From Corallibacter vietnamensis (lineage in GTDB: Bacteria > Bacteroidota > Bacteroidia > Flavobacteriales > Flavobacteriaceae): a stretch of DNA of 64,000 bases. The notes beneath the pieces are model-generated. The model made no database searches, was not told the origin of the DNA, and saw only the letters and a list, made by a program, of their open reading frames with translations. The stretch's first letter is position 1. Every line of letters starts with the position of its first letter. A program made the position numbers and the translations under genes. This document shows, one piece after another, positions 51,933 through 61,488 of this stretch. The stretch spans positions 620,001 to 684,000 of the forward strand of contig NZ_BAABBI010000001.1 of NCBI RefSeq assembly GCF_039537875.1. Direction: 5' to 3'.

Positions 51933-54353
51933 CTAATCTAAATCTTTTATTCTATCTACTTCTTGTATAGATTTATGGCGCTCATTGGTTTGAAGTTTAA
52001 TATTTCCAAATTTATACCTAAAGCCTAATTTTATATAGCGTGTATCTTGGTCTGTATTGTAGTGGCTATACTGATTATCATATTGTGTAGATGTTTTAAA
52101 ATCGGCTTTGTTTAGAGCATCGCTAATACTTAAAGATAAAACACCTCTACTATTAAATACTGATTTGGTAACTGATAAGTCTGAAAGAAAACGGTCTTCT
52201 ACCACAGAAAAGCCATATAAATAAGATGACAGATATGTTATTGCAGCGTTTACAGATAGACTTTTATCCTTTAAAAAAGAAAAGGTATTGTTTAAAACAC
52301 TATAATTTGACCACTCGTCTAAAGTTACTAACTCTTGTCCGAATTGGGTTTGGTCTTGAATGTTATAAAATGAGGTTACTGCGTATAAAAACCAAGAAGG
52401 TGTTACGTTAAAATATGTTACAAAATCAAAACCGTATTCTCTGGTTTCGTTAATATTAATTGGCGAATAGGTAATCTGATTTGTGGCGTTATTCTGCCTT
52501 GCTAATTGATAAATATTACCTTGACTTCGTTTGTAATAAGCTTCAAAAGTAAAATACTCTGTAATGTTTGTTCCAAACGTATAATGGTCAGTAAAAACAG
52601 GTTTTAAGCTTGGATTCCCTACTACAAATGTATTATCATTTAGGAAAAACGTAAAAGGATTTAAGTCTTTAAAATCAGGTCTTGTTATGCTTCGTTTGTA
52701 GTTTGTATAAACACTAAAATTATCTGATGCTTGAAATTTAAGGCTAACCGTTGGAAACCACTCAAAGTAACTTTGGGTGTTTGTTTGGTTTGTAGTAAGA
52801 GATTTGCCTTCAATGTCAGTTTGTTCAACTCTTAAGCCTGCATTTAGGCTCCACTTTGTCCAATCTTTATTAAAATTAGCATAAGCAGCAAAAACAGATT
52901 CGTCATAGTTAAATGCGTTAGAATATGTGTAGTTGAAGACTGATTGATTTGTATTAAAATCAAAATCATTTTTTTCTATATCACTCTCGGTTTTAACATT
53001 TGAAAATTTAGCTCCTAAATCAAGTGATCCCGAGTTTTTAAGCGGTAAGTTATAATCTATTTGAGAGGTGAAAATATTTGTTCTTTGATTGGCATTCGTA
53101 TTAAAGGCTGTTGGGTTGATAAAAACATTATTTTGGTCGTAATACTGACTTAAAGCTTCTTGTGTTCTATCATACTTGTACGTTGTAAAATGACCATTGT
53201 AATATAAGCTTCCTGAACCTTCATTAAAGGTATGAGTATATCCTAAATCAAAATCTAGATTATGCTTTTTATCCTTAAATGTTGATTGTGTATCAAATCG
53301 AGATAAAAAGAGATTGTTTTCATCATAAATATTTGTGTTGTTGTTAACGTTATATTTAAAATAAGGCGTTAACAATATATTTGATGAAACATTCATTTTA
53401 TTTTTTTCATCAAAAAGTACATCTATATTAAAATTTACATTATGCGTTTTTGTCCATGAGTTTCTCTTAACATTTGATTGCCATACCTCGTCTACTTTAT
53501 TATTCTGGTCTAAGTAAAATACTGCATCATCATTTTCTCTATTAATCTTACTGTGTGTATAGCTATAATTAGCAAAAACATTTACTTTATCTGTTTTGTA
53601 AAACTGATTTATGCCTCCATTATATCTAGGAAATACACCTTGAGAATAATTACCATAAACACTACCTCTATAACCAGTAGCTAGGTTTTTAGTCATTTTA
53701 ATATTTAAAACAACTCCGCTTTCTGCATCATAGTTTGCTGGTGGATTGGTAATAACTTCAATTGACTGAATTGTGCTGGCTGAAGAACTTTCTAAAAGCT
53801 GAAGAAGCTCGCTAGAGGTTAATTGCGCTTTTCTATCGTTTATATATACTGTAGGAGCTGTGTTTTTTATCAAAATTTTTCCGTCAAAAACTAAAACTCC
53901 TGGCGTACTCTTTACAACATCTAATAAACTACCCTCAGATAATGCTGTTTCTGCAACATTAAATATTAAGCGATCTGCTTCTTTTTTTACTGTTGGCTTT
54001 TTGGTTATAATACTAACTTCATTTAAAGCTTCAGGGTTTTCTTGTAAAACAATAGTCCCTAAATCAATATGCTTGTTAATATTTGTTAGTGATTTTGTAT
54101 AGTCATTATAACCTATAAAAGTAATTTGTAGTTCATAATCTCCTTCTTCTATATTATCAATAATAAAGTAACCTTGTTCATTTGTTGAAGCGCCACTTAC
54201 AACTGTAGAATCAGATAATAGCACAGCATTTGCAAAAGAAATCGGGTTGTTTTTTTCCGTTTTTACAGTACCTGATATTGATATTTCCTGACAAATACCA
54301 ACCATAGGTATTGCCATAAAAAGAAAACAAAAAATACTGATATTAAATTTCAT
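51933..54353 (-). CDS. TonB-dependent-receptor-like outer membrane protein (carboxypeptidase-regulatory + plug + OMP_b-brl family)
   Basis: This 806-residue outer-membrane protein has a signal peptide (1-21), a carboxypeptidase-regulatory-like N-terminal domain (SISGTVKTEKNNPISFANAV, FIGYNDYTKSL), a plug-like domain (about 110-220: LLDVVKSTPGVLVFDG, VYINDRKAQLTSSELLQLL) and a large C-terminal beta-barrel ending in GFRYKFGNIKLQ. It belongs to the 'outer membrane beta-barrel family' that resembles SusC-like receptors but usually lacks a SusD partner; none is nearby. The substrate is unknown. It is monocistronic, with dusB 56 bp downstream on the same strand. Confidence 0.9.
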   Translation of the reverse strand: MKFNISIFCFLFMAIPMVGICQEISISGTVKTEKNNPISFANAVLLSDSTVVSGASTNEQGYFIIDNIEEGDYELQITFIGYNDYTKSLTNINKHIDLGTIVLQENPEALNEVSIITKKPTVKKEADRLIFNVAETALSEGSLLDVVKSTPGVLVFDGKILIKNTAPTVYINDRKAQLTSSELLQLLESSSASTIQSIEVITNPPANYDAESGVVLNIKMTKNLATGYRGSVYGNYSQGVFPRYNGGINQFYKTDKVNVFANYSYTHSKINRENDDAVFYLDQNNKVDEVWQSNVKRNSWTKTHNVNFNIDVLFDEKNKMNVSSNILLTPYFKYNVNNNTNIYDENNLFLSRFDTQSTFKDKKHNLDFDLGYTHTFNEGSGSLYYNGHFTTYKYDRTQEALSQYYDQNNVFINPTAFNTNANQRTNIFTSQIDYNLPLKNSGSLDLGAKFSNVKTESDIEKNDFDFNTNQSVFNYTYSNAFNYDESVFAAYANFNKDWTKWSLNAGLRVEQTDIEGKSLTTNQTNTQSYFEWFPTVSLKFQASDNFSVYTNYKRSITRPDFKDLNPFTFFLNDNTFVVGNPSLKPVFTDHYTFGTNITEYFTFEAYYKRSQGNIYQLARQNNATNQITYSPININETREYGFDFVTYFNVTPSWFLYAVTSFYNIQDQTQFGQELVTLDEWSNYSVLNNTFSFLKDKSLSVNAAITYLSSYLYGFSVVEDRFLSDLSVTKSVFNSRGVLSLSISDALNKADFKTSTQYDNQYSHYNTDQDTRYIKLGFRYKFGNIKLQTNERHKSIQEVDRIKDLD

Positions 54354-54469
54354 AAAACAATTAATTCCTGCAATATAAAGATTGTTTTTAATATTTTTTT
54401 ACGGTTTTACCATAATTAAAATAAATTCATTATTGTTCCTCTAAATAATTTAAAGCACAAGAAAAGAAT

Positions 54470-54477
54470 TATATTTG
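54470..54477 (+). promoter_or_regulatory. -7-like element TATATTTG upstream of lepA
   Basis: TATATTTG fits TAnnTTTG and ends 23 bp before the lepA ATG, giving a leader of about 15-20 nt. No TTTG at the expected -33 position. Confidence 0.4.
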
Positions 54478-54500
54478 CAAATTAGTATAGCATACACCTT

Positions 54501-56297
54501 ATGAAGCACATTAGAAATTTTTGCATTATTGCACATATTGATCACGGCAAGAGCACATTAGCAGATAGACTGTTAGATTTTACAGGCTCTGTAACTGAAC
54601 GCGAAAAACAAAACCAGTTATTAGACAATATGGATTTAGAGCGAGAACGTGGTATAACCATTAAGTCGCACGCCATTCAAATGGATTATATTTATAACGG
54701 AGAACAATATGTATTAAACCTAATTGATACGCCTGGTCACGTTGATTTTTCATATGAAGTTTCACGATCTATTGCTGCATGTGAAGGTGCTTTACTTATC
54801 GTTGACGCTGCTCAAAGTATTCAAGCTCAAACTATATCAAATCTATATTTGGCTTTAGAGAATGATTTAGAAATTATTCCTGTATTAAATAAAGTAGACT
54901 TACCAAGTGCCAACCCAGAAGAAGTTACTGATGATATTGTTGATCTTTTAGGTTGTGATCCTGAAGATGTAATACATGCTAGTGGTAAAACAGGTTTTGG
55001 AGTAGAAAATATTCTTGAAGCCATTATAAACCGCATTCCTGCACCAACAGGAAATGTTGACGAACCTTTACAAGCGTTGATTTTTGATTCTGTTTACAAC
55101 CCTTTTCGTGGTGTAGAAACATACTTTAGGGTTATTAACGGTTCTATTAAAAAAAACCAACAAATAAAATTTATAGCTACAGGTAAAACTTATGGTGCAG
55201 ATGAAGTTGGTACTTTAAAACTTAAACAAGTAATAAAAAACGAAATAAAAGCAGGTGATGTTGGATATTTAATTACTGGAATTAAAGAAGCAAAAGAAGT
55301 AAAAGTAGGAGATACAATAACTGATGCAGCAAAACCAACACAAAATGCTATTGCAGGTTTTGAAGACGTAAAGCCTATGGTATTTGCTGGTATTTATCCA
55401 GTAGATACTGAAGATTATGAAGATTTAAGAGCTTCTATGGAAAAACTTCAACTTAATGATGCTTCTCTTGTTTTTACACCTGAAAGTTCTGCTGCTCTTG
55501 GTTTTGGTTTCCGTTGTGGGTTTTTAGGAATGCTACACATGGAAATTATTCAAGAACGCTTGGAGCGCGAATTTGATATGACCGTAATTACAACTGTTCC
55601 AAACGTATCTTATCACGCATTTACAAACAAACATCCTGATGAAATTATTATAGTAAATAACCCATCAGATTTACCAGAACCTTCAACATTAAATCGTGTT
55701 GAAGAACCTTATATTAAAGCTACTATTATTACCAAAGCCGACTTTGTAGGTAATGTTATGTCGCTTTGTATTGATAAGCGTGGTATTATTACAAACCAAA
55801 CATATTTAACAACCGAACGTGTAGAATTATCTTTTGATATGCCTCTTGCAGAGATTGTTTTTGATTTTTACGACAGACTTAAAACAGTTTCTAAAGGATA
55901 TGCCTCGTTTGACTATTCTCCAATAGGTATGCGAGCTTCAAAATTAGTTCGTGTTGATATATTACTAAACGCGCAGCCTGTTGATGCGCTTTCTGCTCTA
56001 ATTCACGCTGATAATGCATATACTATTGGTAAAAAAATTACTGAAAAATTACGAGAGTTAATACCAAGACAACAATTTGACATTCCTATTCAAGCTGCTA
56101 TTGGTGCAAAAATCATTGCACGTGAAACCATTAAAGCGCTTCGTAAAGATGTTACTGCAAAATGTTATGGTGGTGATATTTCTAGAAAACGTAAACTTTT
56201 AGAAAAACAGAAAAAAGGTAAAAAGAAAATGCGTCAAGTAGGTAATGTTGAAATACCTCAACAAGCATTTATGGCTGTTTTAAAACTAAATGATTAA
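54501..56297 (+). CDS. lepA: Elongation factor 4 (LepA)
   Basis: This 598-residue translational GTPase is related to EF-G and acts on stalled or ratcheted ribosomes and in 30S biogenesis. G1 is AHIDHGKST (residues 11-19), followed by the RERGITIKS switch region, DTPGHVDF and NKVDLPSA. The EF4-specific C-terminal domain is present ([20 protein letters not shown]). It is full length, with a terminator at 56312-56343, so it is probably a single-gene unit. Confidence 0.97.
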   Translation: MKHIRNFCIIAHIDHGKSTLADRLLDFTGSVTEREKQNQLLDNMDLERERGITIKSHAIQMDYIYNGEQYVLNLIDTPGHVDFSYEVSRSIAACEGALLIVDAAQSIQAQTISNLYLALENDLEIIPVLNKVDLPSANPEEVTDDIVDLLGCDPEDVIHASGKTGFGVENILEAIINRIPAPTGNVDEPLQALIFDSVYNPFRGVETYFRVINGSIKKNQQIKFIATGKTYGADEVGTLKLKQVIKNEIKAGDVGYLITGIKEAKEVKVGDTITDAAKPTQNAIAGFEDVKPMVFAGIYPVDTEDYEDLRASMEKLQLNDASLVFTPESSAALGFGFRCGFLGMLHMEIIQERLEREFDMTVITTVPNVSYHAFTNKHPDEIIIVNNPSDLPEPSTLNRVEEPYIKATIITKADFVGNVMSLCIDKRGIITNQTYLTTERVELSFDMPLAEIVFDFYDRLKTVSKGYASFDYSPIGMRASKLVRVDILLNAQPVDALSALIHADNAYTIGKKITEKLRELIPRQQFDIPIQAAIGAKIIARETIKALRKDVTAKCYGGDISRKRKLLEKQKKGKKKMRQVGNVEIPQQAFMAVLKLND

Positions 56298-56311
56298 AAC
56301 CTTCAAATAAC

Positions 56312-56343
56312 AAAAAAAGCTCACTTAAAAGTGAGCTTTTTTT
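56312..56343. terminator. Bidirectional intrinsic terminator between lepA and the antiporter gene
   Basis: AGCTCACTT and AAGTGAGCT with A/T flanks form a long symmetric hairpin and a T-run in each direction, between convergent lepA and the antiporter. Confidence 0.9.
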
Positions 56344-56362
56344 GTTTATAAAATTACCTGTT

Positions 56363-58198
56363 TTATACTTTTTCTACATCTATTGGTTTTCCTAAATAGA
56401 CAAGTTTAGAGCCTTCTTTTATAGTTATTCCTTCTTTATTATTTGAAGGTATAATATTTAGCTCTCCTTTATCATCTTTAATAAACAACGGAATAGAATC
56501 TTTGTCGTTATCTGTTATTTCAATTAAAGACTCATAGTGTTCCTTGTTATCTAGTTCTATTTCTTGAATAGATGGATGCTTTCTTATAGCGGCGTTTAAA
56601 GAGTTATAATCATCAGTAAAAGAAAATAAACCTTCTTTAATATTACTAGACCCATTTTCTATTTCTTGAGATGTCATAAGCCTAAACGCCCCATTTTCTC
56701 CAAACTGTTTGCTAAACTTATTTATAGCATACTTGTTTATATCAGAGCTTGGAGTAAGTGCCATTAAGTATCCTACATCATTAAGCTCTATATTGTCTAA
56801 TAAATTATCAGAATAAATATTTGCAACTATAGCTTCTAGACCTAATTCTCTAGCTTTATTAATATTATTTTGATTACTATCTATTAACACAACGTGTCTA
56901 TTATTAGACTCTAAATAATGCCCTAATAAACGTGATATTTTTGAAGCACCAATAATTAAAATTCCATCAGATTTTGTTAAAAATACACCTACCGTTTTTG
57001 CAAAAATTCTGGCTGTTGTAGCATTTAGTAGAACAGTACCAAGCACAATCATAAAAACTAAAGGTGTTATATATTCTGCGCCTGCAACGCCATCTTTTGC
57101 TAGTTTCAACCCAAATAGTGATGCAATACCAGCTGCAACAATACCTCTAGGTCCTACCCAACTAATAAATAGTTTTTCATTAAGCTTTAAGTTAGATCCT
57201 TGTGTACTTAAAAATACTCCAAGCGGTCTTAAAATAAAAACTACAACTGCAAATAATATGGCTGTATTCCAATTATAAATAAGTAATAAATCTTCAAAGT
57301 TTATGTTTGCTGCAAGAAGAATAAATAAAATAGAAATAAGCAATACACTTAATGACTCTTTAAAATATAAAAGCTCTTTTAGATAAGGAGATTTTGAGTT
57401 ACCTAAAACCATTCCCATAACTACTACAGATAATAAACCTGACTCATGAGCAAAAACATCAGAGAGAACAAAAACACCCAAAACAGCTGCTAATGCAAAC
57501 ACATTCATTAAATAATGAGGAACAAGTTTTTTGTTTATAATGAAATTAAGCGCATGTGCAAAAGTAAATCCAAACGTAGAACCAAAAAGAACAATTTTTC
57601 CAAACTCAATAAAAGCTGTAATAGTGTATTCTCCACCTGCATCAACACTAATAAACTCAAACACCAATACAGCAACTAAAGCTCCTATAGGATCTATTAA
57701 AATACCTTCCCATTTTAATACTGTAGAAATATCTTTCTTTAAAGGAATATTTCTTAATATGGGTGTAATCACTGTTGGTCCTGTAACAATTATTAAAGCT
57801 GAAAATAAAAACGATATTTCCCAGCTTAAATAAAAGATATAATGGGCAGCAACTGCTGCACCAAAAAACGTAACAACAGAGCCAACGGTTATTAGTTTTG
57901 TTATTGCTGGACCAACGTTTTTTATTTCGCCCATTCGTAAGGTTAATCCTCCTTCAAAAAGAATAATACTTATTGCTAAAGAAACAAAGTAAAACAAACT
58001 TTCCCCAGGAAAAAGACCTTCTGTGCCATTCCATCTAGGAGAAATCCATTTAGAGCCATCATCTGTTAGAAACTCTTGGGCAATAGGACCAACCAATAAA
58101 CCTATAAGTATTAATGGTAAAATTGCAGGGATTTTTAACTTCCAAGCAACCCATTGAGCCAGTATTCCTAATATAACAATACCTGCTAATTCAATCAT
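56363..58198 (-). CDS. CPA1-type sodium/proton antiporter with C-terminal RCK (TrkA) domains
   Basis: This 611-residue inner-membrane protein has about 11-13 TM helices. The transport-site region has EGILIDPIGA, as in CPA1 exchangers, and LFEGGLTL occurs earlier. A cytoplasmic TrkA-N Rossmann domain begins at about residue 405 (ILIIGASKISRLLGHYLESN, VLIDSNQNN) and is followed by a TrkA-C domain. The combination suggests an antiporter gated by NAD(H) or a nucleotide. The neighbour, an SLC13-type permease, is on the same strand 95 bp upstream. Confidence 0.88.
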   Translation of the reverse strand: MIELAGIVILGILAQWVAWKLKIPAILPLILIGLLVGPIAQEFLTDDGSKWISPRWNGTEGLFPGESLFYFVSLAISIILFEGGLTLRMGEIKNVGPAITKLITVGSVVTFFGAAVAAHYIFYLSWEISFLFSALIIVTGPTVITPILRNIPLKKDISTVLKWEGILIDPIGALVAVLVFEFISVDAGGEYTITAFIEFGKIVLFGSTFGFTFAHALNFIINKKLVPHYLMNVFALAAVLGVFVLSDVFAHESGLLSVVVMGMVLGNSKSPYLKELLYFKESLSVLLISILFILLAANINFEDLLLIYNWNTAILFAVVVFILRPLGVFLSTQGSNLKLNEKLFISWVGPRGIVAAGIASLFGLKLAKDGVAGAEYITPLVFMIVLGTVLLNATTARIFAKTVGVFLTKSDGILIIGASKISRLLGHYLESNNRHVVLIDSNQNNINKARELGLEAIVANIYSDNLLDNIELNDVGYLMALTPSSDINKYAINKFSKQFGENGAFRLMTSQEIENGSSNIKEGLFSFTDDYNSLNAAIRKHPSIQEIELDNKEHYESLIEITDNDKDSIPLFIKDDKGELNIIPSNNKEGITIKEGSKLVYLGKPIDVEKV

Positions 58199-58243
58199 AT
58201 TTTTAAGTTTTAGGGAAAAATAGGAATAATAATTTTAAAAAGA

Positions 58244-58257
58244 CACTTATTTAAGTG
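58244..58257 (-). terminator. Weak hairpin between the two transporter genes
   Basis: CACTTA and TAAGTG form a 6-bp stem with a TT loop; the minus strand continues GTCTTTTTAAAA. The stem is short, so this is a possible partial terminator after the SLC13 gene. Confidence 0.3.
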
Positions 58258-58293
58258 CTATTTATGATTATATCTTTTGATGTTATTTTACAA

Positions 58294-60069
58294 TTAAAAA
58301 GGGAAAAAGTAAGGTATGATAAAGGTTGCTGCAATCCATATTAAAACATTTAAAGGTGTTCCTACTTTAAGAAAGTCTCCAAATTTATAATTTCCAGGAG
58401 CATAAACCATTGTGTTGGTAGGATAGCTCATAGGTGTCATAAATGTGAGTGAGCAAGCAAACATTACTGCTACCAAAAAAGGTCTAGAGCTTACATCCAT
58501 CATATGTGCTAAATTAATAACAATAGGCGTCATTAATGCTGCTGTTGCTTTGCTAGAAATAAGGTTTGTAGAAATAAAGGTGGCTAAAAATAAGATACTT
58601 AACGTTATATTAGCTTCATACTGTCCTAGACTGCTTTGTATAAAATTTGCTATAAGCGTTGCGCCTCCTGTTTTTTCTAGCGCTGTTCCCATTGATAATA
58701 CGCCTGCCATCATAAAAATAACTTTCCACTCAACGGCTTTATAAGCTTCAACAGGTTTTAATGCGCCTGTAATAATCATTAATAAAGCACCAATCATAGC
58801 GCTTATTAATATTGATGTTACATTGAATGTTGCAGATAAAACCACTCCTATTCCTATTAATACTGACGGAATCGCTTTTTTATAGTTTGTTTTTTTCTTT
58901 TTGTATTCTGAAAGTTTTACTACAAGATTTTGAATTTCTAAAGTCTCAAGTTCTTCTTTTTGACCTAAAATTAAAAGCATATCGCCTTCTTTTAATTTAA
59001 TAGAAGAAAGCTTGTCATATTTAACCTCTTCGCGTTGCCTGATGGCTATAACCGAACTTTTATATTGTCTTCTAAAATTGAGTTGCTTTAAAGAAATGCT
59101 TGCTAATGCAGAACCAAAAGGAACTATAACTTCATGTATTTGATAATCGGTTTCTTTAGACTCTGCAGCCTTCATGCGTTTACTTCCGCTTATTTTATAG
59201 CCTTTTAAATCTAAAAGTCTTTGTAAGGTTTCTGGTGGAGTAAGTACTTTTAAAATGTCTCCTTCTTTAAGTTGAATTTCAGGTGAAAAATTATGTTTCA
59301 AAACACCATCACGAAGTACAGAAAGCACATTAATATTATGATCGCTTACTAGTTTTGTGCTGTGTAATGCTTTATCTAAATCTTTACACGTTGCTTCAAC
59401 TTCTATTTCAGTAATATATTTTTCTGCCGTATTAATAAGTTCATTTGATGTCTCTTTTTGTTTTGGTAATAAAAAAGGAGCTATTAAAAAAATATAAATA
59501 AAGCCAACAGCTAGTAAACATACCGCTGCTCCACTAAACTCAAACATACCAAACTCTTCAACACCATATTTTTTAGCATAACTACTTATCAAAATATTTG
59601 TTGATGTTCCTATAAGCGTACAAGTTCCTCCAAACAGAGCCGCAAATGAAATAGGCATTAACAACATGCTAGGTTTAATGTTGGTTTCTCTACAAACGGT
59701 TAATGCTATTGGTAATAATAATGCAACAACAGCGGTATCATTAATAAAAGCAGAAAACAAGCTAGAAATAGCACAAAACATTACTAACGCAATTAAATAA
59801 TGTATTTTGGCTAGTTTTATTATTTTATAACTTAAGCCATCTAAAATTCCTGAATTAAAAATACCTCCACTAATTACAAATATGCAGCCCAAAGTAATTG
59901 TAGCCGGATGATTAAATCCCGAAAATCCATCTTCTGGAGATAAAACACCTGTTACAATAAACAAAGCCATGATGATAATAGACGTTGTATCTATTGTAAA
60001 ATAATCTCTAACAAATAGCAGTATTCCAAAAGCTATTATAGAAAATGTGATAATTAATTCTGCGCTCAT
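58294..60069 (-). CDS. SLC13/DASS family permease with two RCK_C domains
   Basis: This 591-residue inner-membrane protein splits its two ArsB/NhaD-like TM halves (about 1-200 and 400-590) around a ~200-residue cytoplasmic segment with two TrkA-C (RCK_C) domains (SPEIQLKEGDILKVLTPPE and SSIKLKEGDMLLILGQKEE). The repeat motifs INDTAVVALLLPIAL and GTCTLIGTSTNILIS, then MTPMSYPTNTMV, match anion or dicarboxylate/sulfate transporters of this family. Substrate could be a dicarboxylate, sulfate or other anion. Upstream lies the DUF202 gene (32 bp). Confidence 0.87.
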   Translation of the reverse strand: MSAELIITFSIIAFGILLFVRDYFTIDTTSIIIMALFIVTGVLSPEDGFSGFNHPATITLGCIFVISGGIFNSGILDGLSYKIIKLAKIHYLIALVMFCAISSLFSAFINDTAVVALLLPIALTVCRETNIKPSMLLMPISFAALFGGTCTLIGTSTNILISSYAKKYGVEEFGMFEFSGAAVCLLAVGFIYIFLIAPFLLPKQKETSNELINTAEKYITEIEVEATCKDLDKALHSTKLVSDHNINVLSVLRDGVLKHNFSPEIQLKEGDILKVLTPPETLQRLLDLKGYKISGSKRMKAAESKETDYQIHEVIVPFGSALASISLKQLNFRRQYKSSVIAIRQREEVKYDKLSSIKLKEGDMLLILGQKEELETLEIQNLVVKLSEYKKKKTNYKKAIPSVLIGIGVVLSATFNVTSILISAMIGALLMIITGALKPVEAYKAVEWKVIFMMAGVLSMGTALEKTGGATLIANFIQSSLGQYEANITLSILFLATFISTNLISSKATAALMTPIVINLAHMMDVSSRPFLVAVMFACSLTFMTPMSYPTNTMVYAPGNYKFGDFLKVGTPLNVLIWIAATFIIPYFFPF

Positions 60070-60101
60070 ATACCACGAGATTATAGATTATAATGTTAGC
60101 A

Positions 60102-60461
60102 CTACTCCGTTGTTTCTTCTTCTTTTTCTCCTGATAAATAATACAATTTTTTTAAGCTTTTTTTAAGTAGCATAAACCTATAAATACCTATCACAAAAAA
60201 AATGGCACTAAACACTAATGATAAAAAAGCTAAATACTTAAAATCCGGAAAATTTTTAAGCTGAAAAAAAGCAATGCCTCCTAAAAGTAAATATAATGAA
60301 GACCTAATATAAGATAATAAAGTGCGTTCATTTGCCAAACGCGTTCTTTCAATAGCAAGATAATCTCGCAATATAATTTCTTCATCAGGTTTAAAATCGC
60401 GTCCAAACCTTAAAAGTTTCATTTTCTTAATCTTTAATTGAGGTTTCACGATAGGTTTCAT
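60102..60461 (-). CDS. DUF202 small membrane protein
   Basis: This 119-residue protein has the DUF202 (YidH-like) signature RDYLAIERTRLANERTLLSYIRSSL, followed by two TM helices (about 60-75 and 80-98) and a Lys/Glu-rich tail. Function unknown; members are inner-membrane proteins. The ATG at 60461 gives 119 residues; a second ATG at 60422 (MKLLRFGRDFKPDEEI) fits homologues better and may be the real start. It lies 32 bp upstream of the SLC13 gene, suggesting cotranscription. Confidence 0.85.
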   Translation of the reverse strand: MKPIVKPQLKIKKMKLLRFGRDFKPDEEIILRDYLAIERTRLANERTLLSYIRSSLYLLLGGIAFFQLKNFPDFKYLAFLSLVFSAIFFVIGIYRFMLLKKSLKKLYYLSGEKEEETTE

Positions 60462-60611
60462 AAATATTGCTTTTTATATAAAAATAAATCAAATTTTTAT
60501 ACATACAAACTTTTAAGTATTTCAAAATAAAACCTCTTATTTGTTAAAAAAATCTCAATAACATCATTTAAAATATAAAATGTTCTGCACATTTCTTAAT
60601 TTGCAAGACTT

Positions 60612-61472
60612 ATGAAACTACATCCTATTGAATCTGGAAATTTTAAATTAGATGGCGGCGCTATGTTTGGCGTTGTACCAAAATCCTTGTGGCAAAAAAC
60701 CAATCCTGCCGATGCCAACAATATGATTGATATTGCTGCTCGCTGTTTACTTATAGAAGACGGTAATAAGCTTACACTCATAGATACAGGTATGGGAAAC
60801 AAACAAAGTGATAAGTTTTTTGGATACTACTATTTATGGGGCAATGACTCTATAGATGCTTCGCTAAAAAAAATAGGGTTTCATCGCGATGATATTACTG
60901 ATGTGTTTATGACGCATTTACACTTTGACCACTGTGGCGGCAGTATACAATGGAACAAAAATAAAACCGGTTATGAACCTGCTTTTAAAAATGCGCACTT
61001 TTGGAGTAACAAAGATCACTGGCAATGGGCAACAAACCCTAACAACAGAGAAAAAGCATCATTTTTGAAAGAAAACATTCTCCCAATGGAAGAAAGTGGT
61101 CAATTAAAATTCACCTCAATTCCAAATTCTGAAATCTTAAAAAATTCTGAATTAGGTTTTGATATTTTCTTTGCAGATGGGCATACCGATAAACAAATGA
61201 TCCCTATGATACATTACAAAGGAAAAACCATTTGTTTCATGGCAGATTTATTACCAACTGTTGGTCACTTACCATTACCTTTTGTAATGGGCTATGACAC
61301 GAGACCTTTACTAACATTAAACGAAAAAGAAAAGTTCTTAAATCTAGCAGCAGATAATAATTATTATCTATTTTTGGAACACGATGCACACAATGAAATT
61401 ATTACAGTAAAACACACAGAAAAAGGCGTGCGATTAAACCAAGTTTTTACCTGTAATGAAATTTTTAACTAA
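60612..61472 (+). CDS. Metallo-beta-lactamase-fold hydrolase
   Basis: This 286-residue MBL-superfamily protein has the dimetal motif THLHFDHCGG (His102, His104, Asp106, His107). It has LIDTGMGN before it, FADGHTDKQM (a further metal His) and the terminal FLEHDAH. It resembles the AHL lactonase / quinol-type hydrolase branch more than true beta-lactamases, so the ester or lactone substrate is open. No signal peptide. An S8 lipoprotein gene starts 17 bp downstream on the same strand. Confidence 0.87.
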   Translation: MKLHPIESGNFKLDGGAMFGVVPKSLWQKTNPADANNMIDIAARCLLIEDGNKLTLIDTGMGNKQSDKFFGYYYLWGNDSIDASLKKIGFHRDDITDVFMTHLHFDHCGGSIQWNKNKTGYEPAFKNAHFWSNKDHWQWATNPNNREKASFLKENILPMEESGQLKFTSIPNSEILKNSELGFDIFFADGHTDKQMIPMIHYKGKTICFMADLLPTVGHLPLPFVMGYDTRPLLTLNEKEKFLNLAADNNYYLFLEHDAHNEIITVKHTEKGVRLNQVFTCNEIFN

Positions 61473-61488
61473 ATATAAAAAAGAAAAA

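Noticed and set aside
61456..61488. Upstream ATG start for the S8 protease
   Set aside because: It lies inside the preceding MBL gene and would place 11 charged residues before a perfect lipoprotein signal peptide.
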